The notes under the pieces are model-generated. The model ran no database searches. It worked only from the letters and a program-made list of their open reading frames with translations, and was not told the origin of the DNA. Both the position numbers and the translations under genes were made by a program. DNA of 64,000 nucleotides from Anaerovibrio sp. JC8 (GTDB taxonomy: Bacteria; Bacillota; Negativicutes; Selenomonadales; Selenomonadaceae): positions 1 to 64,000 of the forward strand of contig NZ_ANBM01000010.1 of assembly GCF_002100115.1 (NCBI RefSeq), given 5' to 3'. This document shows, one piece after another, positions 8,970 to 18,832 of this stretch (the stretch's first letter is position 1; each line of letters begins with the position of its first letter).

Positions 8970-10712
8970 TTACAGCTTAAACTTCATGGTAGTATCCTGG
9001 AGATTCTGTGCGTAATCAGCCAATGTACGGCTTGCAGAGGCAATCTCATCAATTCCGGCAGACTGTTGTTCTGTCGCCGCGGACACTGCCTGGGATTCTC
9101 TGGATACATTGTCAGCCTGCTTGGTAACATTGCCAATATTCTTAACCAGCTCATCAATAGGCCCCATAAGGCTCTTAACGGTATCGTTGATGCCGGAGGA
9201 GGTTTCACTTACATGATTTACCCTCTCCAAAATCTGGTTAAAGGCGTCTCCCGTAGTGGCCAGATTTGCCTTGCCAGACTCAGCCGCCCTGGCACCCTTT
9301 TCCATGGAAGCCACCGCATCATCGGTTTCCCTCTGAATGTTGGCAATAAGGTCACTGATCTGCTGGGCTGCACTCTGGGATTCCTCAGCCAGCTTCCTTA
9401 CTTCCTCTGCTACAACGGCAAAGCCACGGCCCTGCTCACCGGCCCGGGCTGCCTCAATGGCGGCATTCAGTGCCAGCAGATTTGTCTGTCCGGCAATACC
9501 GGAAATAACTGACACAATCTGTCCAATTTCCTTGGAGCGCTCTCCCAGACGGGCCACCCGCTGGGTGGATTCCAGAACAATATCCGTTACGCCATTCATT
9601 TCACTGATGGTGGCCGATGCCAGCCTGTTACCATCATTGGCCTTTTCAACAGCTTCGCTTACAGACTGTCTGGCCTCTTCCACGGCTGCAGTTACGTTCT
9701 CCATCTCAGCCAAAAGATTTCTGGCCTTTTCATCAGCCTCATTCAGCTCCCGGGTCTGCTGCTCGGAGGACTCTGCCATATCCCCCACAGACTGGGCCAC
9801 GCTCTGAGTGGCATCCGCCGACTGATGGGCACTGGCCGTCAGCTCCTCGGAGGAAGAGGCAACCTTTATGGCGGTCTGCTGAATATTCTGGCACATGCTG
9901 CGTACATTATCTATCATATGGTTGAACTGTACACCGATAGTGGCAAATTCATCTCCACCATTAACATTCACCTTGGTACGAAGGTCTCCTCCTGCCACCA
10001 TGGTAGAAATCCTTACCAGCTCCTCGGCAGAGGATTTTATGTTTCTGTTGAGAAGAATCATAACGCCGATACAGAAGAGGGCAGCCACCAGAGTAAGGGC
10101 CAGGGACATTACAGTTACGGCACTGTATACCGCCTCAGCCTCATCTATGGCATCCTGGGTTCCCTTATCACAGAGTTCTATATCTGCCTTTACCGCATCA
10201 TGGGCCTCATTAAAGGCCGCATCTGCCTCATCCAGCAATCCCTTCATGTCAGGAGCTGCTTCAGCGGCGGCAGCCTCCCGCGCCCGCAGGGCCTTGTCAA
10301 GCTTGCCTACTGTGGTCAGATAGGCTTCCCAAAGCTCTTTTTCTTCCCTTACAGTGTCCAGGTCCCCCTGACGTTCCTCCTCAGTATCGTATTCAGAATT
10401 CATAATCAGGGCTTCGTACTCTTTCAGGTCCTCATTTACCTCATCTCTGGCATTGTCAAAGCCACTTCGCAGTGCACTGACCTCATTGGCATTGTCTGCG
10501 GAAGAAATAAGCCCCACATAGCCATGGGCCTTTTCCATGTGATTGCTCATGTTGGAAACCAGCAGAGCCGTACTCATCCAGTCTGCAACATTCTGGGCCT
10601 CGTTATTTTGTTTTTTTGCAGAATTGTAGCTGTACAGACCCAGGCTCACAATTATAATCAGCAGTATGCCAAATACCACCATTAATTTTTGAGTAAGGCT
10701 AAGATTTCGCAT
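8970..10712 (-). CDS. Methyl-accepting chemotaxis protein
   Basis: Membrane chemoreceptor of 580 aa. TM1 spans about residues 11-30 and TM2 about 195-217; the segment between them is a predicted four-helix-bundle ligand domain of about 165 residues. A HAMP domain follows, then the cytoplasmic signalling hairpin with its tip at [20 protein letters not shown] (about 425-445). That tip is the surface that contacts CheA and CheW. No che genes are adjacent, so the receptor would feed a pathway encoded elsewhere. Confidence 0.95.
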   Translation of the reverse strand: MRNLSLTQKLMVVFGILLIIIVSLGLYSYNSAKKQNNEAQNVADWMSTALLVSNMSNHMEKAHGYVGLISSADNANEVSALRSGFDNARDEVNEDLKEYEALIMNSEYDTEEERQGDLDTVREEKELWEAYLTTVGKLDKALRAREAAAAEAAPDMKGLLDEADAAFNEAHDAVKADIELCDKGTQDAIDEAEAVYSAVTVMSLALTLVAALFCIGVMILLNRNIKSSAEELVRISTMVAGGDLRTKVNVNGGDEFATIGVQFNHMIDNVRSMCQNIQQTAIKVASSSEELTASAHQSADATQSVAQSVGDMAESSEQQTRELNEADEKARNLLAEMENVTAAVEEARQSVSEAVEKANDGNRLASATISEMNGVTDIVLESTQRVARLGERSKEIGQIVSVISGIAGQTNLLALNAAIEAARAGEQGRGFAVVAEEVRKLAEESQSAAQQISDLIANIQRETDDAVASMEKGARAAESGKANLATTGDAFNQILERVNHVSETSSGINDTVKSLMGPIDELVKNIGNVTKQADNVSRESQAVSAATEQQSAGIDEIASASRTLADYAQNLQDTTMKFKL

Positions 10713-10941
10713 TATCCCTTCACCCCTTTATTTTACTTTCATTAATAAAGATATTTTTAGCTTTTAGTTAGAATTCGTTATAAGATAGAAAAACCCTTTT
10801 TTTCAGAAACATATTTTATGATAAAAATAGTATTAAAAATTATGGACATGGGCCATTTCATTAATATATGATGAAACTAACAACGATAAAAATGTTTATC
10901 AATAATCGCTTGCTAAAATGCTGTTCACTGAGGGTACATAT

Positions 10942-13116
10942 ATGTATAAGAGTCATTATTTAAAATTCACACTATTCTTCTGCATAGCACTGGTACTGCT
11001 GCTGAACACCTCCTCCCTTCAGGCTGAGGATTTTCAGGGACGGCAGGGACCAGTACGGGTAGGAGTACTGGAAATAAATAAGGATACCAACCCACAGAGC
11101 CGGGAGCTGCTGGAGGGATATATACGGTCATATCTCAGGGAACTGTCCAAGCGCACCCATTTTGGATATGAATATATCTCCGTGGCTCCTTCGGAAGGGA
11201 AAAAGATGCTGGAGAACGGCACCCTGGACCTTTTGGCACCGATTCAGGAAAATGTTTCCCTTACCCCATCCAGAATATACAGCAATGGCTATGCGGTATA
11301 TGGCATGCTGAGTCTTTTTACAGCCCCCGGCAGCAAGCTGGATGTTATGGACGGCTCCACCATGAAGGGTGTGACCATCGGCTACGTAACAGCAGGTGAC
11401 AACACCGGTTATATTAATCACTACGTACAGACCCATGGCTGGCAAAACATAAATTTTGTCACCTTTGCCGATGGCCGGCACATGATTGAGGCCCTGCACC
11501 GCGGCGAAATCCAGGCTGCCATGGATGATGGCTCCAACCTTATGGGAGATGAAACAGAGCTGGCCATCATCGCCATAGACACATGTCAGTTTATGGCACT
11601 GCCATCAAACCAGCAGCTTATAAATGAGCTTAACGATGCCATTCTTGACATAGAGCTGAAAAACCCTTCCTTCAGTACCCGCCTGGAGCAGGAATACATA
11701 GATCCGGCAATACACAATATTGCTGTCTATTCCGAAATAGAAGAAAACTATGTCAAAAATGCCCCTCCAATAAGGATTGTCCTGCCAGGAAAATTTTCTC
11801 CGTTCATTGGGAAGCGGACGGGAATTTTCAATGGACTTATTGAAATAATGGGACAGGACAGCGGACTGACCTTCCAGATAATCCTGGCCGACAACTATCG
11901 GGAAGCAAGGACAATGCTGGAAAAGGGCGAGGCTGATATTATGCCGTGTGTTTACTACGGCGACAATTACCATAATCCCATGAATTTTACCAATAATTTC
12001 ATGACCATTGAATACTCAGCCATAACCCATGCAGACGGTTCTTTTGCCGAGCGCCCCATAAACATTGTTCTGCCGGCAAACATCCCCGGTCTTGAAGAAT
12101 ACGTCAAAAAGCTGCACCCCGACTGGGATATAACCACCATGAACACTGTGGATGATTGTCTGGAGGCTGTTGAACGGCAGCGGTTCGATATCGCTTTGGT
12201 GCCAAATCTGTATCTGACACAGCACAACAGTCTCATTACCCGACCTCATCTGAAAATCAATGATAAGTACAGCTGCCGTATTTCACTTAGCCTCATGGTG
12301 TCCGAAGCCAGTCCGGAGATGCTGGTACGAGTACTGAATACGGCCATCCAGAGACTTTCTCCAGATGTTATTAACCGTACCATAGAGAAGAACAGCAGCC
12401 CCGTCATCAATTTTGGGTATCTGCTGCAGGAATATCCCATTCCGCTGGGCATTGGCATATTGGCAGTCCTGCTGACCGTTTTGGGTATTGGCTTTGTTCT
12501 CCACAACAGCAGGCAGACCAAAAAACGTAACATTTTGCTGAGTGAAAAGAATGACGAGCTGGAACGGGCCCTTAACGAGGTAAAGGCCCTGACCAAGGAC
12601 AGGGATGCCTATAAGCAGGAAGCGGAAACTGACCAGCTGACAGGACTTCTTAACAAAAAGGGAATTGCCCTTCGCTGCAGTGAAATTCTCGCCAATCAAA
12701 TAGAGGGTGAAGCCATCGCCCTTCTCATTATTGATCTGGACCACTTCAAGGAATTTAACGATACTTATGGACACCAGCAGGGTGATGAGCTGCTGATAAC
12801 CTTTGCCAGATTATTAAAGAGCTGCTGTACCGACCTCAGCGCCGTAGGCCGGTTCGGCGGAGACGAATTTATGATGATGATCAAGCTGCCACAGGGGTCC
12901 ACCGCGGAGGATATCCAAAAGCAGACCCAATGGCTCCTGACCTGCATAAAGGATATAAGGATTCAGGGCCATGCTGCCAACGTCACCGGCAGTATCGGCA
13001 TAGCCATCACCAAGGAAATTGGCATAAGCTACGACTCCCTGTTCCGTCATGCGGACCGTGCCCTATACAAGGTCAAGGCTGCCGGACGTGACGGCTATCA
13101 GATTTACGAAAATTAA
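10942..13116 (+). CDS. Diguanylate cyclase with two periplasmic solute-binding-type domains
   Basis: An N-terminal signal/anchor (about residues 1-28) is followed by two successive SBP_bac_3-like periplasmic modules (about 40-240 and 255-480), a TM helix near 495-515, a short coiled coil and a GGDEF domain. The active-site motif GGDEF is intact (about 639-643), with DLDHFKEFNDTYGH upstream, so c-di-GMP synthesis is expected. No RxxD product-inhibition site precedes GGDEF. Start 10942 is chosen over 10918 because GAGGG lies at 10930-10934. The tandem binding modules suggest sensing of a small nutrient such as an amino acid. Confidence 0.88.
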   Translation: MYKSHYLKFTLFFCIALVLLLNTSSLQAEDFQGRQGPVRVGVLEINKDTNPQSRELLEGYIRSYLRELSKRTHFGYEYISVAPSEGKKMLENGTLDLLAPIQENVSLTPSRIYSNGYAVYGMLSLFTAPGSKLDVMDGSTMKGVTIGYVTAGDNTGYINHYVQTHGWQNINFVTFADGRHMIEALHRGEIQAAMDDGSNLMGDETELAIIAIDTCQFMALPSNQQLINELNDAILDIELKNPSFSTRLEQEYIDPAIHNIAVYSEIEENYVKNAPPIRIVLPGKFSPFIGKRTGIFNGLIEIMGQDSGLTFQIILADNYREARTMLEKGEADIMPCVYYGDNYHNPMNFTNNFMTIEYSAITHADGSFAERPINIVLPANIPGLEEYVKKLHPDWDITTMNTVDDCLEAVERQRFDIALVPNLYLTQHNSLITRPHLKINDKYSCRISLSLMVSEASPEMLVRVLNTAIQRLSPDVINRTIEKNSSPVINFGYLLQEYPIPLGIGILAVLLTVLGIGFVLHNSRQTKKRNILLSEKNDELERALNEVKALTKDRDAYKQEAETDQLTGLLNKKGIALRCSEILANQIEGEAIALLIIDLDHFKEFNDTYGHQQGDELLITFARLLKSCCTDLSAVGRFGGDEFMMMIKLPQGSTAEDIQKQTQWLLTCIKDIRIQGHAANVTGSIGIAITKEIGISYDSLFRHADRALYKVKAAGRDGYQIYEN

Positions 13117-13130
13117 AAAATACATACAAA

Positions 13131-13184
13131 AAGAAGACTGCGGCATGGTGTCTCGAAACCACTCTAGCCGCAGTCCTCTTTTTA
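13131..13184. terminator. Bidirectional terminator
   Basis: AAGAAGACTGCGG pairs with CCGCAGTCCTCTT, followed by TTTT on the plus strand and by T-rich sequence on the minus strand. It separates the convergent cyclase and transporter genes. Confidence 0.85.
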
Positions 13185-13230
13185 TATTAAGCGCATTTAC
13201 CTAATTTAATTGTCTATTATTACCCGTTGA

Positions 13231-14514
13231 TTACATGAGGTAACGGAGATATACATAGGCAGTACTGATGATGATGGAAAGAATCATCAATGGGAATGCT
13301 ATCTTCATAAAGCCGATGAAGGAAATCTGTCTGCCGTGCTGAGCTGCCATGGAAGCAACTACAACGTTGGCACTGGCACCAATCAGAGTACCGTTACCAC
13401 CAAGGCAGGCACCCAAAGCCAGGGACCACCACATAGGCTCCAGATTGTTGAGGCCCATGGCACCCATGTCCTTAATAAGAGGAATCATGGTTGCTACAAA
13501 TGGGATGTTATCAACGAAGGCAGAAGCGATAGCAGACATCCAGAGAATCAGGATAGCTGTACCCTCTACAGAACCGTGGGTAATCTTGATACCCTCCTCA
13601 GCCAGCCACTTGATAACGCCGGTTTCAACCAAACCGCCAACCAAAATAAACAGACCTGCGAAGAAGAAAATTGCAGTCCACTCAACCTTGCCAAGAACCT
13701 TTGCAATCATTTCCTCATCCCTTGTAAAGGTAATCAGCAGGAGAAGGCCAGCACCGGAAAGAGCTGCAGTTGCAGACTCAAGACCAAGGGCACTGTGGGC
13801 AACGAAAAGGCTCATGGTCAGGGCCAATACAGCCAGACACTTCTTCATAAGAGGCTTGTTGCTGATCTGCTTTCCAGCATTCAGCTTCATTACCTGCTCC
13901 TGAAGCTCAGGAGTAGTGTGGAGAGACTTTCCGTAAATCATCTCCAGCAGGAATACAGTTACAATGAAAATGATAATTGCTGGTAAAGTCAGATGGATAA
14001 TGAAATCCAGGAAGCTCAGACCTACAGCAGAACCAATCATAATGTTTGGTGGGTCGCCTACCAGAGTTGCAGTACCACCAATGTTGGAAGCCAAAATCTG
14101 GGCAATCAGGAACGGCTTTACGTCTACCTTCAACTGGGCAGTGATACTGAAGGTTACAGGAACTGTCAGCAGAACTGTAGTCACATTATCCAAAAGTGCG
14201 GAACATACAGCCGTCAACAATGCCAGTGCTAAGAGCAGCTTCATAGGGTTAGCCTTAACCCGCTGGGCCGCCCAAATGGCCAGGAAGTTAAATAAGCCCG
14301 TTTCCGCCGTAATATTTACGATAGTCATCATACCAATGAGCAAGCCCAAGGTATTAAAATCTATGTGATGAATTGCCACCTCCTGGGACAAAATTCCACA
14401 GAGGATCATCAACATAGCGCCAACGATACCAACGATGGTACGATGGACTTTTTCTGAAATAATCAGTGCATATGCAGCTACAAATATCACCACTGCAATG
14501 GTTGTTGTATCCAC
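13231..14514 (-). CDS. ArsB/NhaD-type (ion transporter superfamily) permease
   Basis: A 427-aa polytopic membrane protein with 11-12 predicted helices. Two repeats carry the hairpin signature of the family: LLDNVTTVLLTVPV with SNIGGTATLVGDPPNIMIG in the first half, and AFVDNIPFVATMIPL with GGNGTLIGASANVV in the second. This layout fits the ArsB/NhaD/YbiR-like permeases, which move arsenite, sodium/protons or organic anions. No arsR or arsA is nearby, so an arsenite role is not supported. The substrate is undetermined. Confidence 0.85.
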   Translation of the reverse strand: MDTTTIAVVIFVAAYALIISEKVHRTIVGIVGAMLMILCGILSQEVAIHHIDFNTLGLLIGMMTIVNITAETGLFNFLAIWAAQRVKANPMKLLLALALLTAVCSALLDNVTTVLLTVPVTFSITAQLKVDVKPFLIAQILASNIGGTATLVGDPPNIMIGSAVGLSFLDFIIHLTLPAIIIFIVTVFLLEMIYGKSLHTTPELQEQVMKLNAGKQISNKPLMKKCLAVLALTMSLFVAHSALGLESATAALSGAGLLLLITFTRDEEMIAKVLGKVEWTAIFFFAGLFILVGGLVETGVIKWLAEEGIKITHGSVEGTAILILWMSAIASAFVDNIPFVATMIPLIKDMGAMGLNNLEPMWWSLALGACLGGNGTLIGASANVVVASMAAQHGRQISFIGFMKIAFPLMILSIIISTAYVYLRYLM

Positions 14515-14848
14515 AACACTACCTCCTCTAACCGAAAATATTTGTTTGACGATTTCTTAAATTACCATAACTTTACCATATAATCAATAATTTGTACATA
14601 GGGAATTACTATTGTTTTGAATTAAATTTGTATAATGAATAACTTTTTCCGTACTATTGAATTATATTTTAAAGAATTGTAACCTAAGACCTCTTAATCA
14701 TACACCAATGAGGGGATAAATTGCAAGTAGCTTTTAATAGCTGGTACTAAAATATTTTTCTCCGGTTATATATATAATGTGCTATAGTTATAGGAAGAAG
14801 GGCATTCAGCCATAGTTTGGTATTTTTAATGTTGTAAGGAGACAACCC
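14515..14848. promoter_or_regulatory. Divergent intergenic region (334 bp)
   Basis: AT-rich spacer between the divergent permease and phosphatase genes. On the plus strand TATAAT (14773-14778) and TATAGT (14784-14789) are candidate -10 boxes for the phosphatase. AAGGAG just before 14849 is its ribosome site. I see no other gene. Confidence 0.5.
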
Positions 14849-16147
14849 ATGAATCACAAAGGCAACAAATATCTGCAGGGCCTGGGAGCCGCTGCCGTTT
14901 CCGGATTACTGCTTTTTTCTGCCCTGCCTCTTGCCGCTGCCAGCTCGGAGCTGACGGACAAGGGCTACCAGTTGGAGCATATGGTGGTATTCAGCCGCCA
15001 CAACTTAAGAACCAGCATTGTACAGGAAGACTCCTCCGCTGCCTCCATGATAAACCACCCATTGCCAAAATGGAATGTTACCAGAGGTTATCTGACCCAG
15101 AAGGGCGGTATCAACGAAACCATTTTAGGTCAGTATTTTCACCTCTATCTGGTGGACGAGGGCTTTATGTCCGACTCCTGGCAGCCGGATGAGGGTGAAG
15201 TGGACTTTTATGCCAACTCCTTTCAGCGCACCATTGCCACGGCCCGATATTTTTCCACGGGACTGCTGCCGGATACCAACGTAACCATAAGGTATACCAC
15301 GGAGGCAGGAGGCGATAAGGTCTTTTTCAAGCCTTTTGTTTTGGACACTACGAAGCTGTACAACTGGGGTATGGAATACCACAACCAAAACTTTGAAGCC
15401 TATAAGGGGGAGTTCGACAGAAATTATTACAGCTTTGCCAAGGCTACGGACTTCAAAAATTCCCCATACGCCAAAATGCATGGCATTGACCGGGTGGATA
15501 CCGCCGACCTTAGTCTGAAAATGCTGGGGGATGATGAAAATATCGTCAGCTATGATGGTACTGCCAGAAATGCCTACCAGGCACTGGATGCCGTTATCAT
15601 GAATTACTTTGAGGAACCGGATGACCATAAGGCAGACTGGGGCACCGGTCTTACTGCCCAGGACTGGAAAAATATAGGTGCCATAGGAACCAGGGGCATT
15701 GAAATGGTAGTGGGCAACCCCGCCGTGGCCCTGCGCCATTCCCATGACATTCTGGATATAATCCAGGACGATCTGGAAAATGACAGGCTGAAGTTCGCCT
15801 TTTTATGTGGCCACGACACCAACATTTTCACCATACTGACTGCCCTGGAGACGGAGGAATATACTCTGCCGGGAACCATATTGACCAAGGCACCTTTAGG
15901 CGTGAAGATTGTTTTTGAAAAGCGGAGAAATGCCCAGGGAGACCTGTTCATCAATCCATATCTGGCCTACGCCTCAGATAATCAGCTGCGTAATTCCAGA
16001 CAGCTAAGTCTCCGATACCCGCCGATGATTTATCACCTAAGCTTCAGAGGACTTACCAAAAACGATGACGGACTGTATCGCTACGAGGATATAATGGACC
16101 ATCTGAACAAAATCAGCCATAAATATGAAGAATATTGCCTGAAATAA
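14849..16147 (+). CDS. Periplasmic histidine acid phosphatase, glucose-1-phosphatase-like
   Basis: Exported phosphomonoesterase. Residues 1-32 are a typical signal peptide ending in LAAASS. The catalytic histidine motif is SRHNLRTS (H51), a variant with RHN in place of RHG that is also found in E. coli Agp. The proton-donor motif CGHDTNI lies near residues 319-325. The length of 432 aa fits the Agp/AppA family. It is probably a sugar-phosphate scavenger; phytase activity is less likely given the RHN motif. Confidence 0.85.
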   Translation: MNHKGNKYLQGLGAAAVSGLLLFSALPLAAASSELTDKGYQLEHMVVFSRHNLRTSIVQEDSSAASMINHPLPKWNVTRGYLTQKGGINETILGQYFHLYLVDEGFMSDSWQPDEGEVDFYANSFQRTIATARYFSTGLLPDTNVTIRYTTEAGGDKVFFKPFVLDTTKLYNWGMEYHNQNFEAYKGEFDRNYYSFAKATDFKNSPYAKMHGIDRVDTADLSLKMLGDDENIVSYDGTARNAYQALDAVIMNYFEEPDDHKADWGTGLTAQDWKNIGAIGTRGIEMVVGNPAVALRHSHDILDIIQDDLENDRLKFAFLCGHDTNIFTILTALETEEYTLPGTILTKAPLGVKIVFEKRRNAQGDLFINPYLAYASDNQLRNSRQLSLRYPPMIYHLSFRGLTKNDDGLYRYEDIMDHLNKISHKYEEYCLK

Positions 16148-16187
16148 GCTTCTGACCGGAAACACGGCAACTTAATTTACAAAGCAA

Positions 16188-16219
16188 AAAGCAGCGCCAT
16201 TTAAATTGACGCTGCTTTT
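16188..16219. terminator. Bidirectional terminator
   Basis: AAAGCAGCG / CGCTGCTTT between the convergent phosphatase and racemase genes. Confidence 0.8.
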
Positions 16220-16236
16220 CATTTCCCTATTTTCAT

Positions 16237-16947
16237 TTAAGCAATAAGTGTATCGTAGCTTCTGTCGGTCCTGGCGAATTTCACAGCTGCCTTGGCCAGC
16301 TCATCGGTGGAATCCACGAAAACACCCTCCAGACCGTACATGGCCACAGCAACCGGCACCTCGGTGCAGCCCAGAATAAAGGCCTCAGCCCCCTGTGCCT
16401 TCATCTCTGCCAGTAAATCCTTGATATCAGTGGTATCATAATCCTGATTGTTGGCCTTTACCCCATCATAAATCATATCATCAACGATATGCTGCCTATC
16501 TGCTGACGGGGAAATGCACTGAATGCCGTTGGCCTCCAAGGCCTTCTGATACAGCCCGGTACTGATGGTACCGCTGGTAGCCAGCAGGCCCACGCTCTTA
16601 TAGCCCTTTTCCTTGATGCTGGCCACAGCCACATCAATAATGGACAATACAGGAATGGTTATATGAGGCAAAATCTCCGGCAGGAAATAATGGGCAGTAT
16701 TGCAGGCCATGATGATGAAATCCGCTCCGCCCATCATAAGCCGCTTGGCACTCTTCAGCATTTCCGGAACAGGAGATGCCCCCAGTCCCTTGATGGCCCG
16801 TGTGCGGTCCGGAATCATGCAATTGTTGTCCACCAGCATCGGTATATGCTCCTGGTCCACCTTGGCCGGTGTCCCCAGAATAATTTTCTTCATTAAATCC
16901 ACCGTTGCCATAGGGCCCATGCCCCCCATAATGCCTATTGTCTTCAT
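16237..16947 (-). CDS. Aspartate/glutamate racemase family protein
   Basis: Cofactor-independent amino-acid racemase. The two catalytic cysteines are C82 in MACNTAH and C194 in LGCTEVP, one in each pseudo-symmetric half. The N-terminus KTIGIMGGMGPMAT is typical of the RacD/YgeA group. I start it at 16947, where GGGGGAT precedes the ATG; the longer frame to 16974 adds nine unlikely residues. It is divergent from a LysR gene that may control it. Substrate specificity cannot be assigned. Confidence 0.87.
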   Translation of the reverse strand: MKTIGIMGGMGPMATVDLMKKIILGTPAKVDQEHIPMLVDNNCMIPDRTRAIKGLGASPVPEMLKSAKRLMMGGADFIIMACNTAHYFLPEILPHITIPVLSIIDVAVASIKEKGYKSVGLLATSGTISTGLYQKALEANGIQCISPSADRQHIVDDMIYDGVKANNQDYDTTDIKDLLAEMKAQGAEAFILGCTEVPVAVAMYGLEGVFVDSTDELAKAAVKFARTDRSYDTLIA

Positions 16948-17107
16948 ATCACTCAATCCCCCTATGCTTGCCACAAATTTTATACCCTTTTTTATTACCC
17001 TTAACTTGCTAAAAGCATATCATTGGCATACAATATAATCAAATACCTATAATTATATAAACATCATAAAATATTTTTATATTTTATTAATTTTAGGGGG
17101 GCATTGT

Positions 17108-18046
17108 ATGACAGGCATGGAATACGTTTATACCGTATATGAAGAAAAGAGCTTTTCCGCAGCAGCCAAAAAACTCTTTATGACCCAGCCCGCCCTGTCG
17201 GCGGCCGTAAAAAAGGTGGAGCAGGAGCTGGGAATGCCGATTTTCGACCGCTCCCATTCGCCGCTGAGACTTACGGACGCGGGACAGGCCTATATCGAAG
17301 CAACGGAAAAAATATTTCAGGTGCAGAAAAATCTGCAGCGCTATGTGGACGATCTGGCCCAGCTGGAAAGTGGCCAGCTGATTATCGGGGGCACCAATTT
17401 CGTAACCGCCTGCTTTCTGCCAAACCTTATCAGAAATTTCAGCGAGAAGCACCCCCGCATCAACATTTCCATCATTGAATCCAGCAGTTCCGAACTCTTT
17501 GCGGGGCTGAAGCAGGGAACCATCGACATCGTAATTGACAGTGGCGAATGCGACACCAGGGAATTTGAATCCCTCACCTTTTATCAGGACCGCATTATGC
17601 TGGCCGTTCCAAAGTCCATGACGGAAAATATCCCCGCCCCTGCCTTTTCCCAGACAGAAATCAGCTCCGGCAAGCACCTGCAGAAGAATGCCTCTCCCGC
17701 CAATTTAATGGATTTTAAAGACCTGCCATTTCTCCTGCTGGGCAAGGGCAACGATATGTATCGTCGGGCAACGGAAATCTTTCATGAAACCGGGCTTACT
17801 CCCAATGTCCGACTGTATCTCAATCAGCTCATGACCGCCTATCACATGGCAGCCGCCGGTCTGGGAGCCACCTTCCTTACAGATACCCTTATCAGCATGG
17901 CCGCCCCCAACGACAGGCTGAATTATTACCTTTTAAATCATCCTCTGCTGGAGCGGGAAATCTTTATTGCCACCGCCCGCAGCAATTATCATCCCCGGGC
18001 CATCCGGGCCTTTTGGGACAGCGTGGATATTTTTCAAAAAAATTAG
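17108..18046 (+). CDS. LysR-type transcriptional regulator
   Basis: 312 aa with an N-terminal winged HTH (EEKSFSAAAKKLFMTQPALSAAVKKVEQELG) and a C-terminal type-2 periplasmic-binding-like effector domain (about 90-300). AGGGGGG precedes the start. It is divergently arranged with the racemase gene across 160 AT-rich bp; by the usual LysR logic it would regulate that gene and itself. Confidence 0.92.
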   Translation: MTGMEYVYTVYEEKSFSAAAKKLFMTQPALSAAVKKVEQELGMPIFDRSHSPLRLTDAGQAYIEATEKIFQVQKNLQRYVDDLAQLESGQLIIGGTNFVTACFLPNLIRNFSEKHPRINISIIESSSSELFAGLKQGTIDIVIDSGECDTREFESLTFYQDRIMLAVPKSMTENIPAPAFSQTEISSGKHLQKNASPANLMDFKDLPFLLLGKGNDMYRRATEIFHETGLTPNVRLYLNQLMTAYHMAAAGLGATFLTDTLISMAAPNDRLNYYLLNHPLLEREIFIATARSNYHPRAIRAFWDSVDIFQKN

Positions 18047-18099
18047 TTGTAATTTCCGTCATTTTACTATATAATTTGTTTTGTTGATTTCATGTTAAT

Positions 18100-18175
18100 G
18101 GGGGCGTAGCTCAGCTGGGAGAGCACATGCCTGGCAGGCATGGGGTCAGGGGTTCAAGCCCCCTCGTCTCCACCA
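18100..18175 (+). tRNA. tRNA-Ala (GGC)
   Basis: A 76-nt cloverleaf. The acceptor GGGGGCG pairs with CGTCTCC, the D-arm is GCTC...GAGC, the anticodon arm CATGC-CTGGCAG-GCATG has anticodon GGC, and the T-arm is AGGGG-TTCAAGC-CCCCT. The 3' CCA is encoded. A terminator follows. Confidence 0.97.
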
Positions 18176-18186
18176 TTACGAAGAAT

Positions 18187-18226
18187 AACCTCGGAACCTT
18201 TAGAAATAAAGGCTCCGAGGTTTTTT
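18187..18226 (+). terminator. Terminator after tRNA-Ala
   Basis: AACCTCGGA / TCCGAGGTT followed by TTTTTT. Confidence 0.9.
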
Positions 18227-18268
18227 AGTATTTTGATGCATGAATATTGTTAATATGATATATTGTGA

Positions 18269-18414
18269 TTATAACGCCATTGTTCAAATTTTTCTTCTTT
18301 AGAAGAAAAATCATCCAATTAGCGTTTCAACGAGCAGGGAGATATGCTCACCAGCTGTTGTAGTTTGTTTTCCCCCACCTAAAGAGGAAGGGGACATCTT
18401 AAAGCTCGTTATAA
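18269..18414 (+). repeat. 146-bp structured element, copy 1
   Basis: Copy 1 of a pair with 23,306-23,451. Both are 146 bp, are highly similar and have the inverted ends TTATAACG and CGTTATA. Inside, AACGAGC (18329-18335) pairs with GCTCGTT (18404-18410). That helix encloses two hairpins, one with the CCCCCACCT arm (its partner is mismatched in this copy). The element ends about 20 bp before the next start codon, so it could also act as that gene's leader. It is either a non-autonomous mobile element or a structured RNA. Confidence 0.75.
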
Positions 18415-18433
18415 ACTACCTGAGGAGGCTGTG

Positions 18434-18820
18434 ATGATGAAAAAGTTACTACTATGCTTTACTATGATGGCCGCTATTACCTTATTTTATCCCCAAACCT
18501 TCTGCCATGCCGAAGATATTTGGGTGGAGCACTGGAACGAAGAAGGATGCGATATTTACGTTATGGATGACACCATTATTCAGGGTCCCAATGACGAAAA
18601 TATCAGCTTCAAGGTAGCCGTAAAACAGATCAAGGACGGCAAGCTTGCCAATGTAGTGATATGCAATTTTGTCAGATGGCCGGACGAGCCTTGGCGTTTC
18701 AGGACCAGTGAAAGCGAGGACATTGATTTCCCTCCGGTAGTGGCAAATGACCCGGTATTCGGATATTGCATGCAGCAGCTTGGCTGGGAATATTATCTGG
18801 AGAATGGTTTGTCTTTTTAG
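18434..18820 (+). CDS. Small exported protein, unknown function
   Basis: About 128 aa. A signal peptide (MKKLLLCFTMMAAITLF... ending CHAED) is followed by an acidic mature domain of about 100 residues with several Trp. GAGGAGG at 18422-18428 favours ATG 18434, although GTG 18431 and ATG 18437 are also possible. The 146-bp element lies immediately upstream. I recognise no family. It ends 12 bp before the dehydrogenase gene and may be co-transcribed with it. Confidence 0.75.
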   Translation: MMKKLLLCFTMMAAITLFYPQTFCHAEDIWVEHWNEEGCDIYVMDDTIIQGPNDENISFKVAVKQIKDGKLANVVICNFVRWPDEPWRFRTSESEDIDFPPVVANDPVFGYCMQQLGWEYYLENGLSF

Positions 18821-18832
18821 AGGTGGTGCCAA

